The notes under the pieces were generated by a model that had not been told where the DNA came from, did not search any database, and was given only the letters and a program-made list of their open reading frames with translations. From an uncultured Mycoplasmatota bacterium (GTDB lineage: Bacteria; Bacillota_I; Bacilli_A; RF39; UBA660), in contig URWD01000004.1 of assembly GCA_900551525.1 (NCBI GenBank), positions 1 to 51,052 on the forward strand: a stretch of 51,052 bases of DNA, given 5' to 3'. Within the stretch, counting starts at the first letter, position 1; each line of letters starts with the position of its first letter. Both the position numbers and the translations under genes were made by a program. Positions 34,668 through 41,338 of this stretch are shown piece after piece.

Positions 34668-35573
34668 CTATTTAACTAATTCATATGTAAGTGATACAAG
34701 TTTATCGCTTTTAATAAAACTAGCTACCAATTTATCTTGTTCTTTTGTAATTATTATTCCAATAGTGGGATTGTTAATTGGTTCTTTTACATATTTATCC
34801 ATCAAATTCATATAAAATTCAACTTGACCTTTATCTTCTTTTTTCAAGTTTCTACATTTTATTTCCACAACCACATAACAATTATATTTAATATTATAAA
34901 GTAACATATCAATAAAATAATTTTTATTACCATCACTTATTTTATATTGATTACCTACCCACATAAACCCATTGCCTAATTGTAAAAATACATAATTAAG
35001 TTGTGAATATATGAGTTTTTCTAAGTCACTTTCAGATTTTATCTCTTTGCCATTTAAATTAAGTAATATTGGATTTTTAAGATTACTAGTTATATTTGGT
35101 ACACTTGCTGAAACAACAATATCAATTTTATCTGGTTTGTTCTCCAATCTTTCGTATGAGTTATTTTTTATTTCCCGTTCTAGTTCTCTTTGAGATAAAT
35201 TATTTTCCATACAAAGGTTAATATAATAATTTCTTTTATTCTCATTTTTAATAGGTAAAATTGTTCTAATTGTTGTCCAGGTTAATATTCGCCCCACTGG
35301 GGCGAATATTGGAAAACACAAATAAAATTGCCGGAATCGTGCTAAATTTGCATATGTATAGCCTTTTCCGTATTCCTTAGTAAGTTTTTCTGCCCAATCC
35401 TTCAATAACGAGTTACCATATTTTGCTTTTTCTTTTCCACCTTGGGCTTCAACTATTAATCTCCCTACGTTCCAATAGCACTCTACAAGCTCTCTATTAG
35501 CATTTGACTCCCTTATTGATTTTCCTATTTCAGCTTTTTTAACATAATTATTTATTTCATCATAATAGTTCAT
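34668..35573 (-). CDS. DUF1016 (YhcG-like) PD-(D/E)XK nuclease-domain protein
   Basis: This 301-residue protein has an N-terminal DUF1016 helical domain (about 1-145, with YWNVGRLI and YGNSLLKDWAE) and a C-terminal PD-(D/E)XK-type domain with Asp222 (YFIDMLLY) and the Glu237-x-Lys239 motif in VVVEIKCRN. Family members are predicted nucleases of uncertain role, often in variable regions. Residues 88-97 (PIFAPVGRIL) are encoded by a perfect 27-bp palindrome (H4) and do not look like the usual family text before the LSWSH-type motif, which is LTWTT here. AAGGATC precedes the ATG. It is next to recA but has its own ribosome site. Confidence 0.85.
   Translation of the reverse strand: MNYYDEINNYVKKAEIGKSIRESNANRELVECYWNVGRLIVEAQGGKEKAKYGNSLLKDWAEKLTKEYGKGYTYANLARFRQFYLCFPIFAPVGRILTWTTIRTILPIKNENKRNYYINLCMENNLSQRELEREIKNNSYERLENKPDKIDIVVSASVPNITSNLKNPILLNLNGKEIKSESDLEKLIYSQLNYVFLQLGNGFMWVGNQYKISDGNKNYFIDMLLYNIKYNCYVVVEIKCRNLKKEDKGQVEFYMNLMDKYVKEPINNPTIGIIITKEQDKLVASFIKSDKLVSLTYELVK
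35284..35310. repeat. CAGTG-tipped palindrome H4 inside the DUF1016 gene
   Basis: A perfect 12-bp stem (35284-35295 with 35299-35310) has an ACT triloop; the apex is CGCCCC-ACT-GGGGCG. It differs from H3 at two stem positions, each compensated on the other arm. It is in frame within codons 88-97 of the nuclease gene. Confidence 0.9.
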
Positions 35574-35645
35574 TTTTACTGATCCTTTCTTTACCAGCGT
35601 TTATATTTTGTTTATACAATGTAATTATTATGAAAAAAATTCAGT

Positions 35646-36689
35646 TTATTTTTCTGAATCTTTTTCCTTTTTTTCTTTTTTCTTTTCGATAAATCCATAA
35701 TGTTCTCTTATTTTTTGTTCAAGTTCATCTCTTAAAGTTGGATTTTCTTTTAAGAATATTTTAACATTTTCTTTTCCTTGACCAATTTTTTCACCATTAT
35801 AAGAGTACCATGCACCGCTTTTATCTAGTATAGCTAAATCACTAGCAATATCAATAATTTCCCCTTCTCTAGAAATACCTTCGCCATACATAATATCCAC
35901 AGTAGCAGTTTTAAATGGTGGTGCAACCTTATTTTTAACAACTTTTATATTTGTTTTATTACCAACAATTTGGTCACCAATTTTAATTTGTTCACCACGT
36001 CTTACATCAAGTCTTATAGTTGAGTAAAATTTAAGTGCTCTTCCTCCAGGTGTAGTTTCAGGATTACCAAACATAACCCCAACTTTTTCTCTTAATTGGT
36101 TAATAAATATCGCAGTTGTTTTAGTTTTATTCATTGTACCTGATAATTTTCTTAATGCTTGTGACATAAGCCTTGCTTGAAGACCAACATGTGAATCTCC
36201 CATTTCTCCATCTATTTCAGCTTGAGGAACCAAAGCAGCCACAGAGTCAATAACTATAATATCAACAGCATCACTTTTAACTAAAGCATCACATATTTCT
36301 AAAGCTTGTTCCCCGGTATCTGGTTGACTTAATAAAAGTTCATTTATATTAACACCTAAATTTCTGGCATAAACTGGATCAAGTGCATGTTCAGCATCAA
36401 TAAATGCTGCTCTACCACCATTTTTTTGCACCTCAGCAATTGCTTGCAATGCAACAGTAGTCTTACCACTTGATTCAGGACCATATATTTCAATAATTCT
36501 TCCCTTAGGATAACCACCAACACCTAGAGCCACATCAATTGTAATTGAACCACTAGATGTTACATCAACATTCATATGTTCATTATCTCCAAGCTTCATT
36601 ATAGCTCCTGCCCCAAATTGTTTTTCAATATCTGCTAGTACTTGTTCAAGTGCCTTATCTTTATTCTTTTCATCTTTTGCTATTTTCAT
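35646..36689 (-). CDS. recA: Recombinase RecA
   Basis: This 347-residue protein contains Walker A GPESSGKTT (70-78), AAFIDAEHALDP, the L1/L2 region with MGDSHVGLQARLMSQALRKL and TIFINQLREKVGVMFGNPET-type text, and a lysine/glutamate-rich tail. It catalyses strand exchange and SOS coprotease activation. The gene has a consensus promoter and AGGAGG site. I saw no Gram-positive LexA box (CGAAC-N4-GTTCG) in its leader. Confidence 0.97.
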   Translation of the reverse strand: MKIAKDEKNKDKALEQVLADIEKQFGAGAIMKLGDNEHMNVDVTSSGSITIDVALGVGGYPKGRIIEIYGPESSGKTTVALQAIAEVQKNGGRAAFIDAEHALDPVYARNLGVNINELLLSQPDTGEQALEICDALVKSDAVDIIVIDSVAALVPQAEIDGEMGDSHVGLQARLMSQALRKLSGTMNKTKTTAIFINQLREKVGVMFGNPETTPGGRALKFYSTIRLDVRRGEQIKIGDQIVGNKTNIKVVKNKVAPPFKTATVDIMYGEGISREGEIIDIASDLAILDKSGAWYSYNGEKIGQGKENVKIFLKENPTLRDELEQKIREHYGFIEKKKEKKEKDSEK

Positions 36690-36719
36690 TTTTTCCTCCT
36701 AATACCCTGATACAACATA

Positions 36720-36748
36720 ATTGTAACCTATCTTTAATTAAATGTCAA
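36720..36748 (-). promoter_or_regulatory. Sigma-A promoter of recA
   Basis: On the minus strand TTGACA (36748-36743) and TACAAT (36725-36720) are 17 bp apart, about 30 bases before the start codon. Confidence 0.85.
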
Positions 36749-36826
36749 CACAAAAACAAACAATTGTTTAAATTTATCAAATTTTGTCGAAATATAGTAA
36801 AAGACTAGAAAATCACTAACATTTAC

Positions 36827-36855
36827 AAAAAAACACGTACTTTTTATACATGTTT
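36827..36855 (-). terminator. Terminator of the sporulation operon
   Basis: On the minus strand AAACATGTA (36855-36847) pairs with TACGTGTTT (36839-36831, one G-U pair) and continues into a T-rich tract, 27 bases after spoVAE. Confidence 0.75.
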
Positions 36856-36881
36856 TATATCAATTATTTGCAAACAAATTG

Positions 36882-37232
36882 CTAATTTTTAGGCTTAAAA
36901 ATTATAGAAACTACAAACGCAATAACAATTGCACCAGTTATAACACCGGATGATTTACAAAGCATATTACTAAAAATACCTAAAAAACCATCTTCCAAAT
37001 ATCCTTGCCATGCTGAGCTATAAAGAGAATGCCCAAAATTAGAAATAAGAACTGTTGCTCCCGCTCCAAATTTAGCAATTAATTTATCATAACAACCAAG
37101 AAATGATAAAAATGCCCCCATCACTGTGTATAAACTAGTAATATGTCCCGGAGTAAGTTTAGTATTATCAAGTATTATCTCAGCAAAAGTACACAACGCA
37201 CCAGCAAATAAAAATGCCATTAAATAGTTCAT
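36882..37232 (-). CDS. spoVAE: Stage V sporulation protein AE
   Basis: This 116-residue protein has three or four membrane segments and the SpoVAC/AE-type text FAGALCTFAEIILDNTKLTPGHI and LISNFGHSLYSSAWQG. With SpoVAC and SpoVAD it forms the channel that moves dipicolinic acid into and out of the spore. The ATG at 37232 overlaps the spoVAD stop (TAATG), with GGAGGTGG just upstream; a longer in-frame start lies inside spoVAD and is rejected. Confidence 0.92.
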   Translation of the reverse strand: MNYLMAFLFAGALCTFAEIILDNTKLTPGHITSLYTVMGAFLSFLGCYDKLIAKFGAGATVLISNFGHSLYSSAWQGYLEDGFLGIFSNMLCKSSGVITGAIVIAFVVSIIFKPKN

Positions 37233-38206
37233 TATTCCACCTCCAAACTTACTGCATGAGCAATCGAAGGAATTGTACAATGTTGATTAACAGTTGTTTG
37301 ACTATGAAGCGCTCCAGTTGCAACAATTAATATTTTTTTATACTTTTTATTAAGTAATATTTTATTAAATAAAACAATTGGCAAACAAGCCGGACCACTA
37401 CCACCAGCATAAGTTGGTTGACTATCCAAATATAGTTCACATCCAGCATCAAAGTATTTTTTGAGGTTTATATTATATACCATTTTCAAATAATCTTTAA
37501 GTATTTCACTTCCAACACACCCTAAATCACCAGTTAAAATCAAATCATAATAATTTACATCTCTTTTAAGAGTAGCTAAATGAGTAGCAATAGTTGAAGC
37601 CGCCGCCGGTGCCATAGCTGCCCCCATATTATTGGCATCAGTAACTCCTAAATCAACAGGTACACCAATCGTAGCACTTTCAAGTCTTATTTTACTATAA
37701 TTTTTACTTAAAAGAGTTGACACAGCCCCAGTTGTTGTAAATGTTGCAGTATGAGGTTTCGGAGCTCCATATTCAACTGGATATCTAAATTGTCTTTCTG
37801 CTGTTAAATTATGACTACTTGTAATACTAATTGCTTTTTTTATTTTACCACTATCAATCATACAAGATGCAACAATCAAACTTTCAGCAAACGTTGCACA
37901 AGCAGAATAAAGGCCTAAAAAAGGAATATTATAATTTTTAGCACTATAACTACTAATAGCAATTTGATTAGTTAAATCACCACCAACAAGTAAATCAACA
38001 TCACTTATTGCCAAATTATTTTTACCAATAATATTATCAATAACTAACTGTTGCATCTTAACTTCAGCTTGTTCAAAAGTTTTCTCACCAATATAATAAT
38101 CATCCATTACTAAATCAAGTCTTCTTAAATGACTATTTTTTTCTAAAGGTCCAACAACAGTATAATAATCATTTAAATAAACATTTTTAAATTTAAAACT
38201 AGCCAC
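37232..38206 (-). CDS. spoVAD: Stage V sporulation protein AD
   Basis: This 324-residue protein has a thiolase-like fold: GLYSACATFAESLIVAS, TTTGAVSTLLS, GDLGCVGSEIL and GGSGPACLPI. In Bacillus SpoVAD binds dipicolinic acid directly and is essential for its uptake in the developing spore. It overlaps spoVAC by 8 bp and spoVAE by one base, so the three are translationally coupled. The length fits the family. Confidence 0.95.
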   Translation of the reverse strand: MASFKFKNVYLNDYYTVVGPLEKNSHLRRLDLVMDDYYIGEKTFEQAEVKMQQLVIDNIIGKNNLAISDVDLLVGGDLTNQIAISSYSAKNYNIPFLGLYSACATFAESLIVASCMIDSGKIKKAISITSSHNLTAERQFRYPVEYGAPKPHTATFTTTGAVSTLLSKNYSKIRLESATIGVPVDLGVTDANNMGAAMAPAAASTIATHLATLKRDVNYYDLILTGDLGCVGSEILKDYLKMVYNINLKKYFDAGCELYLDSQPTYAGGSGPACLPIVLFNKILLNKKYKKILIVATGALHSQTTVNQHCTIPSIAHAVSLEVE

Positions 38207-38636
38207 CTATAACCAACCTCACAATCACAAGAAGAAATGCTGAAATAATACCATATAAAATTACTGAGCCAGCAAGTTTAAAAAAGTTTGAACCAAGACC
38301 AGTAATAAGACCATCTCTTTTATACTCAAGAGCACTTGATGAAACACTATGAGCAAATCCTGTCGTAGGTATAATTAAACCGCACTTACATTTACTAACC
38401 CAATTATCAAAAAAACCGAGTGCTGTAAAAAGTGAAGCCACACCAATAACAAAAAGAGCAACAATAAGTCCAGTTTCAACACTTGAAAAAGCAAAACAAT
38501 TCTTTAAAATCATAGAAACAACTTCTGCTAAAAGCCCAATTAATCCTCCCACTAAAAAAGCCACTCCAAAATTTCTTAATTTAGGTTCCTTCGGAGTATG
38601 CTTTTTAACAAGTAACTTATAATCTTCCTTATTCAT
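38199..38636 (-). CDS. spoVAC: Stage V sporulation protein AC
   Basis: This 145-residue protein has a basic cytoplasmic N-terminus and about four membrane segments; VAFLVGGLIGLLAEVVSM and PTTGFAHSVSSSALEYKRDG are family landmarks. SpoVAC is the mechanosensitive, channel-like part of the SpoVA complex. It lies 32 bp after the sigma-factor gene, as in the Bacillus spoIIA-spoVA region, though spoVAA and spoVAB are missing between them. Confidence 0.94.
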   Translation of the reverse strand: MNKEDYKLLVKKHTPKEPKLRNFGVAFLVGGLIGLLAEVVSMILKNCFAFSSVETGLIVALFVIGVASLFTALGFFDNWVSKCKCGLIIPTTGFAHSVSSSALEYKRDGLITGLGSNFFKLAGSVILYGIISAFLLVIVRLVIGG

Positions 38637-38668
38637 AAATATTCACCATTATTATTATGAATGAAATT

Positions 38669-39313
38669 TTATCTACTATACATATAATCTCTCATTTTAG
38701 TTAAACTTCTCTTTTCATATCGTGATACCATTACTTGAGTAATACCTAATTTTCTAGCAGTTTCACTTTGAGTTAAATCTTCATAATAACGACTTTTAAT
38801 AATATCTTTTTCTATAGCATCTAAAGAATTTATACTATTTTTAAGTTCAAGTCTTTCATCTACACTAACGCTTTCTTCCTCCGCTATTACTTCATGTAAA
38901 CTTCGATCTTCATCACATACTTCATCCATTGATACAAAACTATTTGCATAACTTAAAACTTGTTCTAACTTTTCTTCTTCCATTTCAAGATATGCAGCCA
39001 GTTCTTTATTTGATGGCATTCTCATTATTTCTTGAGAAAGTCTAGTTCTTCCCATTTCTATCATTTTAAGCAATCTATTTATATCTTTATTTAGTTTAAT
39101 TTCCCTATTATTTGCAAGTGCATACATTTCACCAAATATATAATTATAAGCATAAGTACTAAATTTACTTTTTCCATCATCAACATAATTTTGATAAGCT
39201 TTAACCACACCAAGAACACCAGCTTGATACAAATCATTTTTATCAACACCATAAAACTTTTTAGCTACTGTCCAAATAAGTCCTGTACTAGATTTAATTA
39301 ATTCTTCTAACAT
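38669..39313 (-). CDS. sigF: Forespore RNA polymerase sigma factor, SigF-type
   Basis: This 214-residue sigma-70-family factor has region 2 (DLYQAGVLGVVKAYQNYV, FSTYAYNYIFGEM), region 3 (LSQEIMRMPSNKELAAYL) and region 4 HTH (QSETARKLGITQVMVSRYEKR, close to the SigF text QVQVSRLEKK). It is about 40 residues shorter than Bacillus SigF at the N-terminus. The ATG at 39313 is chosen for its GGAGG site nine bases upstream. It follows spoIIAA by one base and precedes spoVAC. Position says SigF; SigG cannot be fully excluded from sequence. Confidence 0.85.
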   Translation of the reverse strand: MLEELIKSSTGLIWTVAKKFYGVDKNDLYQAGVLGVVKAYQNYVDDGKSKFSTYAYNYIFGEMYALANNREIKLNKDINRLLKMIEMGRTRLSQEIMRMPSNKELAAYLEMEEEKLEQVLSYANSFVSMDEVCDEDRSLHEVIAEEESVSVDERLELKNSINSLDAIEKDIIKSRYYEDLTQSETARKLGITQVMVSRYEKRSLTKMRDYMYSR

Positions 39314-39314
39314 T

Positions 39315-39650
39315 TTATAATGCCTCCATTTCTCTATAAGCATCTACTTCTGTTTTTACAACTGGAAACTTCAAATACTTACACAAATACAAATTAGCAT
39401 TACTAACACCACATACTTTAATAACACCTTTATTACATTTAATATAATATTTACTATTAATGAGGGCTTCTATTCCTGAATTATCAACCATTTCTAATTT
39501 TTCAAAATTATATACTAAATTCTTAATTTCATGTTTCTTAATAACTGGATTTAAATAATTATTAATTTTATAACTTGCTTTCCTATCTAAAATACCTTTA
39601 AGTCTTGCAAATAATATTTCATCTTTATATTCCAGCTCTAACTTAAACAT
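39315..39650 (-). CDS. spoIIAA: Anti-sigma factor antagonist (STAS domain), SpoIIAA-like
   Basis: This 111-residue STAS-domain protein contains MVDNSGIEALI, where Ser58 matches the phosphorylation serine of B. subtilis SpoIIAA (also Ser58). SpoIIAA works by binding the anti-sigma kinase SpoIIAB and freeing SigF. Here the next gene is sigF directly, with no kinase gene between. AGGAGA precedes the ATG. Upstream, the minus strand shows GTCGAAT near 39704-39710, a possible SigH-type -10, but no convincing -35. Confidence 0.85.
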   Translation of the reverse strand: MFKLELEYKDEILFARLKGILDRKASYKINNYLNPVIKKHEIKNLVYNFEKLEMVDNSGIEALINSKYYIKCNKGVIKVCGVSNANLYLCKYLKFPVVKTEVDAYREMEAL

Positions 39651-39801
39651 TTTCCTCTCTCCTTACATATTAGTTTAGAGTATTATTTAAAAGTTTTAAA
39701 CACATTCGACAAAACATGTCATTTATCTCATTTACACTTGACACTTTATTTACAAGTTATAGAAATTACAAAAAATACTACCACAAACAAAAAAAGTATG
39801 T

Positions 39802-39807
39802 TATAAT
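39802..39807 (+). promoter_or_regulatory. -10 box of tRNA-Leu
   Basis: A consensus TATAAT lies 13 bp before the tRNA. The -35 region is poorly matched, so only the -10 is called. Confidence 0.55.
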
Positions 39808-39819
39808 GAGTGTGTACTT

Positions 39820-39906
39820 GCCTGTATGGCGGAATTGGTAGACGCGATAGACTCAAAATCTATTTTCAGAAATGGAGTTCCAGTTCAAGTCTGGATACAG
39901 GCACCA
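39820..39906 (+). tRNA. tRNA-Leu (anticodon CAA)
   Basis: The sequence folds as a class II tRNA. The acceptor GCCTGTA pairs with TACAGGC, the anticodon stem ATAGA/TCTAT encloses loop CTCAAAA (anticodon CAA), a long variable arm follows, and the T-arm is TCCAG-TTCAAGT-CTGGA. The CCA end is encoded. Confidence 0.97.
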
Positions 39907-39918
39907 TAGTGAATATTT

Positions 39919-39943
39919 ACTAGACTTATGTCTAGTTTTTTTA
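39919..39943 (+). terminator. Terminator of tRNA-Leu
   Basis: ACTAGAC and GTCTAGT form a 7-bp stem with loop TTAT, followed by seven T residues. Confidence 0.9.
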
Positions 39944-39947
39944 TTTT

Positions 39948-39980
39948 AAAAAAATACTATTATTTTTCAATAATAGTATT
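39948..39980 (-). terminator. Terminator of the cohesin-dockerin operon
   Basis: A perfect 12-bp stem (39953-39964 with 39969-39980) and a four-base loop are followed on the minus strand by a T-rich run. It overlaps the last codons of the cohesin gene. Confidence 0.8.
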
Positions 39981-41324
39981 CTTATCTAACTTTTCTTTTT
40001 CTTTAGGTATTTCATTTGTTACTATGTTTTTATTCTTATTTTTCTTCTTACCTTTTTTACTTACTAAAGCAATAAGAATAATAATCATCAGAACAAATAC
40101 ACCACTAAAACCAAAGATAATATAAGTATATAATTCTATTTTTTTATTTAAATCAACTGCATATTCATCATTATAATTAATTAAAGATTGCATCTTTTTA
40201 TCATACATATAGAAACCTTTATCTCCAGTTTCAACATTAACCCCATAAATAATTACATAGTTTGAGTCTTTAGTATAATAATAACCATTTACTTTAACAC
40301 CATTTATTTCAATTACATCTTTAGTATATCCTTTTATTTCTTCACTAGTTTCCAAAGGATAAATAGTTATTTTATTAACACCTATTTCATGATAACTACT
40401 ATATTTATTATTTTTTTCATCATATATAAATAATCCAATATTACCTTCTTCATCTTTTAAACCCACTAAAACTAAATTAGTATATTCATTTTTATAAGCA
40501 GGTATATCAAATTCATTAATTTTAACTGTATACTCACCATAAAGACTTACTTCAGGTAAATTTTCTTTTAATTTTACAACAGTATATTTTTTACCTTCAA
40601 CTTCAACATTAATAGGATTTTCATCTTTTACTTCAACATTTATTGTATATGTTTTTTCTGATCCATTTTCAGCCCTTACAACAACACTAAATTTATTAGC
40701 ACCTGGTGCTACAGTAACTGTTCCAATTCCACTAATTGATGATTTTTTATCTTGAGCAACTGCATTTATCTTAATTTCTTTTGTATTTTCAGGAACAACA
40801 ACATTATATTCTAAAGTATTTGTATTAAACTCAGGTGTAAAAGTAAAACCTTCAACACCAAGTGAACTTAAATTATTATTTTTAGAATAACTAGCTTCAA
40901 GTTCAGCTTGAGTTATAATATTAATTGATTTACTACTACTTGTAAGTGATATTTGACTTAAATCTTCAAAAGCATATGCAAGATAACTATCTACAGTTAC
41001 TTTAGTATTCCCCTTTTTTAGTGTTTTAAAAGTAAATGTATAAGATTTACTTTTTATACCAGTTGATGATGAAGCTGCCATACGAGTACTATTACTTTCT
41101 GAATTCGTACTTCGAAGTTGCAAATAATTTTTATCATAATTAAGGGACATTTCCCAGCTACCAATCGGCGTATTACTTGATAAAGTTACAGTTACAGTAA
41201 CATTATTTCCAACTACTACTGTTGATGTACCAGTAACATTTATTTTCCCACTTGCAGCATTAACTAAATTTGGAAATGCCAATATGCAAAATAAACTCAT
41301 CAATATTAATTTAATTTTTTTCAT
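39960..41324 (-). CDS. Membrane-anchored cohesin-domain protein with cadherin-like beta-sandwich
   Basis: In this 454-residue protein, residues 1-24 are a signal peptide. Residues 25-137 resemble a cohesin domain: ITVTG-type opening VTGTSTVVVGNNVTVTVTLS, then GSWEMSLNYDKNYLQL and YTFTFKTLKKGNTKVTV. Residues 148-235 match cadherin-like beta-sandwich domains (LSSLGVEGFTFTPEFNTNT, YNVVVPENTKEIKINA). A region of novel-looking repeats follows (240-390), then a membrane segment (about 397-421) and a lysine-rich cytoplasmic tail. The cohesin face would be outside, tethered to the membrane. It lies 14 bp after a gene encoding a dockerin-bearing glucosaminidase, so the likely role is to hold that enzyme. 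Confidence 0.78.
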   Translation of the reverse strand: MKKIKLILMSLFCILAFPNLVNAASGKINVTGTSTVVVGNNVTVTVTLSSNTPIGSWEMSLNYDKNYLQLRSTNSESNSTRMAASSSTGIKSKSYTFTFKTLKKGNTKVTVDSYLAYAFEDLSQISLTSSSKSINIITQAELEASYSKNNNLSSLGVEGFTFTPEFNTNTLEYNVVVPENTKEIKINAVAQDKKSSISGIGTVTVAPGANKFSVVVRAENGSEKTYTINVEVKDENPINVEVEGKKYTVVKLKENLPEVSLYGEYTVKINEFDIPAYKNEYTNLVLVGLKDEEGNIGLFIYDEKNNKYSSYHEIGVNKITIYPLETSEEIKGYTKDVIEINGVKVNGYYYTKDSNYVIIYGVNVETGDKGFYMYDKKMQSLINYNDEYAVDLNKKIELYTYIIFGFSGVFVLMIIILIALVSKKGKKKNKNKNIVTNEIPKEKEKLDKNTIIEK

Positions 41325-41338
41325 CTAATCTCTCCTTT

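Noticed and set aside
36758..36769. Palindrome AAACAATTGTTT upstream of recA as an SOS box
   Set aside because: It does not match the Gram-positive LexA consensus (CGAAC-N4-GTTCG) and lies upstream of the -35; AT-rich palindromes of this length are expected by chance here.
39738..39766. TTGACA at 39738-39743 as the tRNA-Leu promoter
   Set aside because: No acceptable -10 lies 16-18 bp downstream, and the consensus TATAAT close to the tRNA is too far away to pair with it.
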